Source: Acanthaster planci
Lineage: Eukaryota > Echinodermata > Asteroidea > Valvatida > Acanthasteridae
Assembly (NCBI RefSeq): GCF_001949145.1
Contig: NW_019091423.1
Location: forward strand, 4,810-17,443
Direction of reading: 5' to 3'
Length of the DNA stretch: 12,634 bases
Shown: in pieces, positions 1 through 8,300 of the stretch
Numbering within the stretch: position 1 is the first letter of the stretch
How the letters are laid out: each line of letters opens with the position of its first letter
Notes under the pieces: generated by a model
Told to the model about the DNA's origin: nothing
The model's database searches: none
The model's input: only the letters and a program-made list of their open reading frames with translations
Made by a program: the position numbers and the translations under genes

Positions 1-141
1 GTTAAATGGATGGGCAGGGAGGAAGTGTGGTGGGCCGGGAACCCTGAGATCCCAGAAGAGTCCTATATGGAAGCTGGTAACTGCGATTCCTTGCGAATTT
101 CAGGAGTCCGTGCGCCTGAATGCTTGGTCAACACCACATAA
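1..141 (+). CDS. Possible C-terminal exon of an unidentified gene (partial at window edge)
   Basis: Frame 1 is open from the first base to a TAA at 139-141 (46 codons). This stretch is clearly less AT-rich than what follows. The peptide is acidic to neutral with Trp and Cys residues, contains EEVWWAGNPEIPEE and ends in CLVNTT. An AT-rich stretch and an AATAAA at 272-277 follow, as expected for a terminal exon with a short 3' UTR. I do not recognise the protein family. Frame 2 is also open, to about position 239, but it runs through a poly-T tract and looks less protein-like. No splice acceptor can be checked because the window starts inside the frame. If real, the gene runs on the plus strand and converges on the aminotransferase. 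Confidence 0.25.
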   Translation, partial: VKWMGREEVWWAGNPEIPEESYMEAGNCDSLRISGVRAPECLVNTT

Positions 142-271
142 CTTTTATATTTTTCCCTCACCTATTTTTTTTTTTAAATTTTGTGAGCGCAAAACACTCT
201 CAAGGCAATTTTCTGGGTTGAATACACGGATCACTTTTTGATTCATAATCTTAATTTCTTAAATGTTCGAC

Positions 272-277
272 AATAAA
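272..277 (+). other. Candidate poly(A) signal AATAAA
   Basis: A canonical AATAAA lies about 130 bp after the TAA at 139-141. It is followed at about 290-300 by a GT-rich stretch (GTGTTTGGGT), the usual arrangement around a cleavage site. It belongs to the possible plus-strand terminal exon and is only as strong as that call, since the hexamer is common by chance in AT-rich DNA. Confidence 0.25.
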
Positions 278-761
278 ACCGATTTCAACCGTGTTTGGGT
301 CCATTTCTGTCTAGTGATCTCAGTCGAAAAAACAGCGACGTATCTGTATGGTGAATTTTTATTATTGACGGTGCAAGAGAAACAGATCAAGGGGCGACAC
401 AGTCTTGCAACACTTGCCTCCTTATTTCATTGATGGAAAAACATTTAGTACAATTTTGCTTGCTTTCAACTGCAGAATCACTTGATATTTTCAAACAGAA
501 ATCCTCGCAAAAGACATGCATGTCTCACTTGTATTGGATTAATCTTCTTGCGTCACGCCCACAGATCTGCTCCCCCAAATACAAGCACAAAACTGGTCAA
601 ACAAAAGCAAAACAAACAAAGAAACAATCCCTATAGTTCTTTGAATTTCAACAACAGAAAATGATAGAGAATCCACTGGATGTCGAATCAGTCAAGATTT
701 TGCTTTTACCCTAATCACGTCCCAAACGCTGTATACACCCTCTGTATCACGGCGCACTCCA
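278..761. other. AT-rich intergenic sequence, no gene seen
   Basis: Short overlapping open frames of about 60-68 codons occur at 430-664, but their peptides are lysine/asparagine/serine-rich translations of AT-rich DNA with no recognisable motif and no splice-site support. I see no RNA gene or repeat structure here. Confidence 0.5.
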
Positions 762-1015
762 TTGGGGTGGTGGGGTTTAGCAGCGGGGGGAGGAGGTTGA
801 GCGCGGAGGGCCGGCCGGCGCGGGTGCTCGCTGAAGATTTCTTCCTCGGACTTCGTTGACCGCGAAAGGGCGCATCTCCAGTTACGCTTCGACTCGGGCG
901 CAAAAACCGACTCGGCCCCACCCGTGAACGCGTCGGTGGGGCACCCTAGCTCCCAAGAGCGTCTCTCGTCAGGGTCTGTCGGGCCCGAAACATTACAAAC
1001 ATGTTGGCAAATTGT
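762..1015 (+). repeat. GC/CpG-rich repeat, short copy
   Basis: An island of GC-rich sequence in AT-rich surroundings. Two blocks match the longer copy at about 2228-2790 in the same orientation. Block one (about 762-821) ends in GGGCCGGCCGGCGC. Block two (831-991) matches 2602-2762 with 4 differences over 161 bp by eye (about 97.5% identity). Between the blocks this copy has only about 9 bp where the other has about 313 bp, so it is an internally deleted version. After GGGCCCGAAAC at 981-991 the similarity decays gradually for about 25 bp. No recognisable protein, LTR ends or known RNA was found. Class unknown; orientation is arbitrary. Confidence 0.8.
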
Positions 1016-1857
1016 GAAAACAACATTTGCTTGTTTACCATGTGTCCTTTTTTTCCCTTTTTTCCATTCAGTTCTGTTTTTATCTCCACGTAACCCACGT
1101 TACATTTAATTTTGGCAAGACCGAAACTTCATGTTGTCATTTATATCTAGAGCCTCACTGGCCCTAAATTTTATATCAGTATATTCGAGTTACAAAAAGG
1201 GACAAGGGAAAAAAAGTCACCCAAGTTACTTGGTCAAGAATGTGTCTCTTTTCCAACTCAAACAGAACACCACCGAAATTTACCTGCCATTTCTCAAAAC
1301 TTGAGAAAATATCAAATGCAAGTATTGACCATTCCGTATTTCCCTAGGTGCTGGGCATGATGAAACACCGTCTTTGGAGTTACGATGATCTCCTGCTAAA
1401 ATAGTTGTGATTGTACGCACACAACACAAAGTTGGCGTATATCTTTCTTTTTCTTTAACTCGTGTACAATTTGTCTAAAATGTACCTTTTTATTCAACCG
1501 CCGGCCTTGAGAATCAAAACCTTGACTTAACACTGGCTTGTGCACAGACTGGCGTATGTGAAATGGCATAAATGATGACGTGATCTTGTGATTTATAAAT
1601 AAAATGTAACTTGGATAAAGATGCAAGATGACTTGTCAAAGAAGATAGTAGATTTTGACCATCTGAATTTCCAACTTTTTATTTCAATGACAGTTACAAT
1701 TGTTTTTAATGTAAACCCTCAAAATGCACCTTTCTGTCTCAGTTAACCTTGCTTTCAACTTTTGTTTCACTATTTTCAAAGGGTGCTTTAATTGATGCAT
1801 GTTTTGTTTTCACGGTAACGAGCATTCCCATATTCAGGCGCAACAGCCATGCTTTCC
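1016..1857. other. AT-rich spacer between the two repeat copies, no gene seen
   Basis: Unremarkable AT-rich sequence. The longest open frame, 76 codons on the minus strand at 1396-1626, has no recognisable motif. No inverted repeat or internal tandem array was noticed. Confidence 0.5.
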
Positions 1858-2160
1858 CAGTTAGGGTTGGGGCTAGAGTTAGGATAATAGGGTTGGGGTT
1901 AGGGATAGGGTTGGTGTTACAGATAGGGATAGGGTAAGGGTTGGGATTGTGGTTAGGGTAAGGGTTAGAGATATATGGGTTTGTGGTTAGGGCTAGGGTT
2001 AGGATAATAGGGTTGGGGTTACGGATAGGGTTAGGGTTACAGATAGAGTTAGGGGTGGGGTTAGGGATAGGGTAAGGGTTAGGGTTGGGGTTGGGGTTGT
2101 GGTTAGGGTAAGGTTTAGAGATATATAGGTTTGTGGTTAGGGGTAGGGTTAGGATAATAG
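1858..2160 (+). repeat. Degenerate telomere-like TTAGGG repeats with higher-order period
   Basis: About 300 bp of variants of the hexamer TTAGGG (TTGGGG, TTACGG, ATAGGG, CTAGGG, TAAGGG and others), G-rich on the plus strand. A higher-order structure is visible. AGGATAATAG recurs at 1881, 2001 and 2151 (spacings 120 and 150 bp). AGATATAT followed by GGTTTGTGGTTAGGG recurs about 150 bp apart (from about 1969 and 2119). The 30 bp length difference equals five hexamers. This is an interstitial array, since unrelated sequence continues on both sides. The long minus-strand open frame with Asn-Pro repeats across it is a by-product of the hexamer. Confidence 0.9.
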
Positions 2161-2790
2161 GGAGGCAGCGTCGCCGCCGCGGGAGCGGTTTCTGGGAGAG
2201 GGGCGCCGCCACTCGGGTGGCGGGGAGGCGGTGGTGTTGGGGTCCAGCAGCTGGGGGAGGAGGTAGAGCGCGGAGGGCCGGCCGGCGCCGCCCGTTGGCC
2301 CTCGGGCGGACCGGACTTGGAGGAGGAGACCGAGGAGGACCAGCGGCGGGCCCGGCGGATCTCGGACTCGGCGGAGAAGCGGGTGCAGCCGGAGGAGGGC
2401 ATGCCAGAACTGACGGCGGAGTGAACAAGCGCTTCCCCGGTGGCCGAGGATTGGCNAGTTGCCAAGTCGGTCCCAATGCCATCGTGCGATCAGCTGTTCG
2501 GCACGGATGAACCATGGCTTCCAGCCCGAGGGCGGCATCTCGCAGCGGGCGGCGTCGGTCCCACCGTGGGTGCCGGACGGGGAGCGTTACGTGGGCGCCT
2601 GCTGAAGATTTCTTCCTCGGACTTCGTTGACCGCGAAAGGGCGCATCTCCAGTTACGCTTCGACTCGGGCGCAAAAACCGACTCGGCCCCACCCGTGAAC
2701 GCGTCGGTGAGGCACCCTAGCTCGCAAGAGCGTCTCTCGTCGGGGTCTGTTGGGCCCGAAACTTACCGTCACATTTTGTCGGATTGTCTG
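2161..2790 (+). repeat. GC/CpG-rich repeat, long copy
   Basis: A very GC-rich block starts immediately after the telomere-like array with no spacer. Sequence from about 2228 to 2288 and from 2602 to 2762 matches the short copy; the 313 bp at 2289-2601 are unique to this copy. The base at 2456 is undetermined (n). Several frames on both strands stay open because stop codons are rare in GC-rich DNA. One minus-strand frame (2465-2161) has a Ser/Pro/Arg-rich peptide that could be a relic of a coding exon, but I recognise no domain. It could be an unclassified retroposon, a satellite-associated unit or a captured CpG island. Confidence 0.75.
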
Positions 2791-2800
2791 AATTAATGTT

Positions 2801-3180
2801 CAGTAGCGTAACTACGGGGGCCTGTACCCCCCCCCACCCATTTGAGATCTGTGAATAATGTCTGATTTTTCTTGCGTGAGAAAGTGCAGGGGTTATACTA
2901 CATCTTTGAGGCACTGGAGCCAATGTACTTTATTGTCAGAGTTTGCCAGGTTGATGATGTCGGGGGGGGGAGACAAGCCATTCATCGATGATGTGCCGTC
3001 CTGTTTGCTGGATTGCTCCACAAAGCTAGGAGACATAGAGACAGCAGCAATAATCTCCATTGAGTTAATACAGTTCTGAAGCTACAACTTATTCTTGTGG
3101 TACCCCTTGAAAAAAGCATGTGCACCCCAAGCCGAGGTGCACTGGCTGCCCCGACGTTTAGCCCTATAGTTACACCACTG
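2801..3180. mobile_element. hAT-like miniature inverted-repeat element (MITE)
   Basis: The left end CAGTAGCGTAACTA and the right end (read inward on the minus strand from 3180) CAGTGGTGTAACTA agree at 12 of 14 positions. The flanks are TTAATGTT on the left and CTAATGAT on the right, an imperfect 8 bp target duplication (6 of 8), as expected for an aged hAT insertion. The CAGTGGYGTAACTA terminus is of a kind I have often seen at ends of animal hAT MITEs. At 380 bp with no transposase frame it is non-autonomous. A run of nine C at 2827-2835 and of eight or more G near 2961-2969 lie inside. Confidence 0.7.
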
Positions 3181-3450
3181 CTAATGATGGACACATTTTC
3201 ATTTAGTTTGTTGAACCTTGAAGTCGAAGACGAAGCTGGATGCATAGTGCAAAAGACAGGAGCCCCACAACTTTCTATACATAATTCTGACATGATCATT
3301 ATTTTATTTAAAATTCAAAATGAATATTCTCAGTCTGTGACTGTTACAGCAAAAGGAGGGTTTTAATGGCTCAGTCTGTTAATAGCTGCTAGTGCATCAT
3401 TGTGAGGGTCCCACAACTGCCCCCTCCTTGAAAAACATTCTGTCACCAGT
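3181..3450. other. Intergenic sequence, no gene seen
   Basis: Open frames cross the right end of the 2801-3180 element and are therefore not credible genes. The stretch 3364-3420 contains GGCTCAGTCTGTTAATAGC, faintly like a tRNA A-box region, but no B box follows. Confidence 0.5.
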
Positions 3451-3588
3451 TATTACATTACAAAAATTAAAATGACTTCCCAAATTGTTTCCTATTTATT
3501 ACATTACAAAAATTAAAATGACTTCCCAAATTGTTTCCTATTTATTACATTACAAAAATTAAAATGACTTCCCAAATTGTTTCCCATT
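3451..3588. repeat. Tandem repeat, three copies of a 46 bp unit
   Basis: Units at 3451-3496, 3497-3542 and 3543-3588 each begin TATTACATTACAAAAATTAA and end around GTTTCCTATT. The first two are identical and the third differs at one base near its end (CCCATT for CCTATT), so the amplification is recent. AT-rich, non-coding. Confidence 0.95.
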
Positions 3589-4367
3589 TATATAAAGTCA
3601 ACATCAGGCCAACTGAAGCATATAAATTTAAAAAAGTGATATCTGTCAGGGATAAGCTTGTGGGGCCTGATCTTCTGCAGTGAGGCATCTGTAGTTCAAT
3701 GGCTGAACCCACAGTGGCTCTCAAACAACACTAGTCAAGCATCTATTCCATGTAATGCTTAAGTCACTGGCTAAGTTTCCGCCCAAAATACTAAGCTTTT
3801 TTGTGTGTATTTTCAATTTTTTTCGTGTGGGGGACTACAATAGGTACAGGCATGAGGAGAGGGGATCACTTGATCCCAGAAATATTTCCATTGTTGACAG
3901 ATATATGTACGTGTATGTGCAATGAACAATCCAATCATTTGTATGCCATACAAATGAGGCAATACAAATGCTCCAAATGCAGCTAGAACTGCATGCATCT
4001 GTTGTATGTGATGCTTGGGAAGCTTTCCACGGACAGTCTGAAAGAGAGACCTACAACAAGCTATGGGAGGAATGCTGCACCTCAGGGTTCCATGGTAGCT
4101 GGGGGTTATTCATCTTTTTCATGGAACAGTCCACTGGACAGAGAGCAAATTCTCTCTCTGTAGACCTCCATTTTTTCCAGTCACACTCAAAAGCAGCAAA
4201 ATTCAATTGCTGCATGATATCTTATTAATAACAAAATGCATACGATTAGTGATACAAAATTTTAATTATGTTCTTTTCAAAATGGGTATATCTCAAAATA
4301 GTGGGTCCTATCCACCCAGACTTTCATTGACAATTCTACGATTTGTACTGACTTCATGTCAGATAAT
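3589..4367. other. Intergenic sequence with small hairpins, no gene seen
   Basis: Open frames here (for example 3968-4228 plus, 86 codons) have no recognisable motif. Two small inverted repeats sit close together: GTTCCATG at 4087-4094 against CATGGAAC at 4121-4128, and ACAGAGAG at 4138-4145 against CTCTCTGT at 4154-4161. No RNA gene is recognised. Confidence 0.45.
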
Positions 4368-4369
4368 TA

Positions 4370-4791
4370 AAGTCATTTGCAAAAGTTTAGGACCACCCAT
4401 AGAAAATGCATTAACCTAAAGGAAAACCAAATTTAAACCAATCAATCATGGCAACTTATGTTTATTTTCAATGTGTAACCTTGGTACCTTGGTTGAACAT
4501 TTCTGACTACTATTTCCATGATTTGACATGTTAACAGTCTAATATTCAGTGTTCCCTCCTTTATTTCTGATTGCTTAGACTGGCTTTTTTTCCAAGCTGC
4601 CTTACAGACAAAATGTCATACAAGACCTGCCTTTGCAAGAAATTTGTCAATTGGGTATATAGCACTACACTGATGTTATGCACCACTGTAAAATCATGTT
4701 AAGTAATCGTTCAGTGAGACAGTGTAATGCAGGCCCAGTGACAGAAATACCAATGAAATTCAAGGTGGTCTTAAACTTTTGCAGATGACTG
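4370..4791. mobile_element. Tc1/mariner-like MITE
   Basis: Terminal inverted repeats of 28 bp lie at 4370-4397 and 4764-4791 and agree at about 25 of 28 positions. The shared core is TGCAAAAGTTTA followed by R and GACCACC, with AGTCAT just inside each end. TA dinucleotides flank both sides (4368-4369 and 4792-4793), the target duplication of the Tc1/mariner superfamily. The 422 bp body has no transposase frame or DD[D/E] trace, so the element is non-autonomous. It lies between the intergenic region and the likely 3' end of the aminotransferase gene. Confidence 0.85.
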
Positions 4792-5040
4792 TAGATCAGG
4801 TAAAGACACTTAGGCATGGTAATAATCACAGCAAGTCAAGCAATTCTAGGTACTTATATCCATTTGTGTATCACTGTACCTGCAACATTTATACACATGA
4901 ATGTACTCTGTGCTTGAGTCACCTCTCACTAAGGACAGCTCAGTGAGAGCTCAGCCAAACACATCTGGAGACACTAAGACCTTTGTAAGTTGGAGCAGTG
5001 CAATCACAATTAGTTATCAGCAATCTGTGCCATATGTGCA
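4792..5040. other. Downstream flank of the aminotransferase gene
   Basis: Sequence between the Tc1-like element and the likely cleavage region of the minus-strand gene. No gene is seen; the plus-strand frame at 4901-5098 lacks recognisable features and overlaps the presumed 3' UTR. Confidence 0.4.
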
Positions 5041-5046
5041 TTTATT
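5041..5046 (-). other. Candidate poly(A) signal of the aminotransferase gene
   Basis: TTTATT on the plus strand is AATAAA on the minus strand, about 210 bp downstream of the stop codon at 5258-5256. It is the first canonical hexamer I see after the stop. A further one lies near 4560-4565, inside the Tc1-like element. Use of the first gives a 3' UTR of roughly 230 bp. Confidence 0.45.
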
Positions 5047-5255
5047 GACTAGTTCACATCTGGCTCCCCAGACATTGTTTCAGGTAACAATGCACTGATT
5101 CTTCCTCCCTCACAAAAAGAGTCCATTGCATAAGAATGAAATATTTGTTTTTCAGTGAAAGAACAATGGCAAATGGTTCCTGGTCAACAACCAGTGATAC
5201 CAGTAATGTTAATGGGTGAGACCACGGCACAGCCTCTTCCTAGAGTACTTCCATC

Positions 5256-5315
5256 CTACACACCAGCCTTCCATTTCATAAGTTTCTCTGCAGCCTTATC
5301 CAAAGTGCTGTCCTC
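5256..5315 (-). CDS. KYAT1/KYAT3-like: Aminotransferase terminal exon
   Basis: Sixty bases with acceptor GGGATATTTCAG. It encodes EDSTLDKAAEKLMKWKAGV and a TAG stop at 5258-5256. It corresponds to the C-terminal helix. Human KYAT1 ends in a similar RKWK-type helix, while human KYAT3 ends with a different KAWS-type tail, so the end of this protein is closer to KYAT1. Confidence 0.95.
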   Translation of the reverse strand, partial: EDSTLDKAAEKLMKWKAGV

Positions 5316-8300
5316 CTGAAATATCCCAGAAACAAAATTGAGCTTTAGTCTTTTCTCCTCAGATATCATTTCTATTTTAAGGATCACAGCCTGCCCACTG
5401 ATAGATAGGGTAAAAACTGCAATGAAACTATGACCGTTATCAAAAGGAAAGAAGATTAAACCTTGAAATTAAACATGTAAATGCAGTTCTACTAATTTTC
5501 TGAAAGTCTTTAACAGTCTCAAGTGAAATTTGAAGGAATGGGTGCTTTTTTCAACATTTGTAATGATGGCATTTGATGGTTCCAGAGCTATGCCCTCTGT
5601 GCATAGCTCTGTGCATGTGCCCTCTGGTATGAAATTAACTCATCTGACACATTTTCTTCAACAATCTTTGGAACAATGATGACATTTTGACATTCGTTCT
5701 CCTGCGTCCAAATATCTGCCACCACATCCCTGTTTTACCTCTGGATACAGTGCACTTTCTAACAAGGGTGTGAGTGGCCACTAAAACTTAAAGCTGAAAA
5801 CAGCTAGCAAAAAGTGCACATTTAAAAGGTTCCTATACTTTTGTACAGACCAGGTGTGCCAAAAAAGCTGAAATTCAGGGTTTAGATCTAAACAAAAAAA
5901 GCTAAACTCGGCTAAAAAGTTGAATTCTCACACCCAAGTACATGTTATAACTAAATGGCTAAATGAAAAAAAATAATGAAATGTCCAAAAGTGTTATGAC
6001 GTAATTTTGTATTACCTTGATGAAGCAAAATCGAATGTACTTCTCTCCAAAGGACTTGTGTTCTTCACAGTAGAAGGCACTGCAGGGAATTGTTGCAACA
6101 CCCTAAAAAATCAGAGAGGCCAGAAACACACAGTGCTAAAGTTTAAAAAAAATGTGTTACCTGTGACTAATACAAGCAATGAATGTATGACCCACACATG
6201 TGTAGTAAATAGTTTTCCCCCACACTGTATTTAAGTGGGCTAGACTAAACATATGACATATGCTTAGAAGTCACTTTAAGAGACTTTCCAATGGAACCAC
6301 ATAATAAAGTTTCTCAACAAAAAACAACCTGTTATAGTATCCTGTCTGTGTACTTGCCCATTTCAAAAGCAATGCTTAGGGTTTTTTGTTCCTCAGTTAT
6401 CAGGTTATCAACCCTCCTTTAGTTTTACAGCACAAATATGCACAAGTGCCCAAGGTCACTCTCTTGCACATTGGTGCAATGCACAACACAACACAGCTGT
6501 GCTTCTTTGAGGTGTTTACCAAGTGACCCAAAGAGTGACTTCAGCGTAGGAGGGTTAATGAAAGTATTTCAGAATCACATTATTTGCTTGCTAAATAATT
6601 TGATCACAAATGGCAACTGTCTCAAATCAAGGTATAGCATACAAAAAAAAAAAGAGCACAATGTACTGACAACAGAAATGTCCGTTTCAATCTCCAATTT
6701 CATATTTTGGTGTAAAAACAAAACAAATGCAAGGCAATTATTGATCTGTTTACAAGACTTTTCCTTCTTTTTAATTTTCATGACCAATTGTTATTCCCTC
6801 AAAAAGGAAAAGCCAGCTATGCAGGCACAGAGGCTGTGTACCAAGTACGCATGTCCTGTGATTCAGCAGTGGTGGGTCAGGGGTTTAGATAATTGTCTTC
6901 AAGCTATGAGTACAATACCCTTCTTCCTTACTCAGAGTAGAGAGCAGTACTCTTTTGCCCTCAGGGTTGTTTCATATTGTACTCTTCTTTTTCGTGGGGA
7001 GAGTACTGTACTCCCTCATAGATGGAGGAATTGAGTATCGATATTACGCGAGTTAATCCTTTTGCCTCAGTAAATATAACAATACTTGTTATCTCTCTTG
7101 AAAAACACAGTAAAAAACGGTGCTTTGTGATAACCATAAACTCATGACAGCATAGACAAAAATCACATGAGTCCGTATCCGGCCATGTACTGTGGCACGT
7201 GTCAGGCTACCATGCACGGATGCCATGTTGACTCACCACCATGCGCACTTCTGACAGTGGCCATTCGGAAAGTCACGGTGCACTTCATTGCTTGGCGGTC
7301 AAATGTACTCACACTCACGATCTAAACCTCAATCTTTTTAAGGTGTTTCAGACTCAAATTTTCCAAAACTGATACCTGGTTTCTTGCAGACATACCAGAA
7401 AGCCTCTAAAATGCCACTTGAAAAAATGCCAGTGTTTATCGGATCAAAACTTGCAGAAAACTTCCCATTTTTTTTCAAAACTTTCGATGAAGAGTTTGGG
7501 CAACTCGAACCCCATCCATTCGTGCAAAAGTTGATGAAATAGTGTGGTCCCCGCATGCTGGAAATCAATTTTACCGCACCGTGTCTTCAGGGAGTCCGGT
7601 GACCACGTTTTTGTACACAAAAACGATTCATGCACACAATGCGTGCGCAGTAGCCCATTTCGGTCTACAACACATTTCGCTTCAGGTTTTTCCCGTCAAT
7701 TCAGGGTTTTCTGAATAATTTATCATGGCTATGCATGGAGCGGCGGGAAAAGCTGCATGCAGACGAACATGAACAAATTGGTTTCAGCAGCCTCTACTCA
7801 GAATGTTGCTGTAACTCTGATACATAAAAAATACAGAAACCCAAGGTACTCTTTTTATAGAAGAAATCACTGCTGCATGAGATTTTATGCTGCATATTTT
7901 GACTAAAGTTCCAAGTCGGGGAGCGTATATACACCAACACACATGTTATCTAAACCCCTGGTGGGTGTTTTGTTTTCCTAATTCAGAAAAACTGGGATTT
8001 TGATATTCAAGATGATAGAAAGCTGTTACAAGAAATTAACTTCACGTTTCTGTGTTCTGGCATGGCTTACCAATTTTGTGGTTATCCAGCGGACAATCTT
8101 GTAATCTTTCGGCCCATCACCGGAATCAGACAAATCTAAATCTGTGGGGAAAACAAAAATCAAACACAGCTTCAATGGTGTGTTGACAAAGGTCCCCTGC
8201 CAAACCCATGCCTACCCCATGACATTCAATCAGCTCTGCAGGACGTCAAGACCAACCCACACACCAAGTTTGAAATTGGTATGTCGAGTCCTTGTCAAGC

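Noticed and set aside
1739-2692. 317-codon minus-strand open frame
   Set aside because: It runs through the telomere-like hexamers (giving Asn-Pro repeats) and the GC-rich block, where stops are rare. It crosses the array/GC-rich boundary, includes the undetermined base and shows no domain.
831-2762. The two GC-rich copies as LTRs of a retrotransposon
   Set aside because: Their ends lack TG...CA, no primer-binding site or polypurine tract is seen, the space between holds no gag/pol, and the copies differ by a 300 bp internal segment.
2161-2790. Ribosomal RNA, telomerase RNA, 7SK or snRNA gene in the GC-rich block
   Set aside because: I compared it from memory with conserved parts of 28S rRNA, telomerase RNA, 7SK, U1, U2 and RNase MRP and found no match beyond short GC-rich words.
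2982-3299. 105-codon minus-strand open frame, and the overlapping plus-strand frame at 3097-3366
   Set aside because: Both span the right terminus of the 2801-3180 MITE; the apparent coding potential comes from repeat sequence.
3451-3588. CRISPR array
   Set aside because: The 46 bp units are contiguous with no variable spacers, and the window is clearly eukaryotic.
3968-4228. 86-codon plus-strand frame as a small gene
   Set aside because: No motif, no splice or poly(A) support, and it covers local inverted repeats that look non-coding.
6438-7034. 198-codon plus-strand open frame
   Set aside because: It crosses the left end of the hAT-like element at 6878, has no recognisable motif, and overlaps an intron of the well-supported minus-strand gene.
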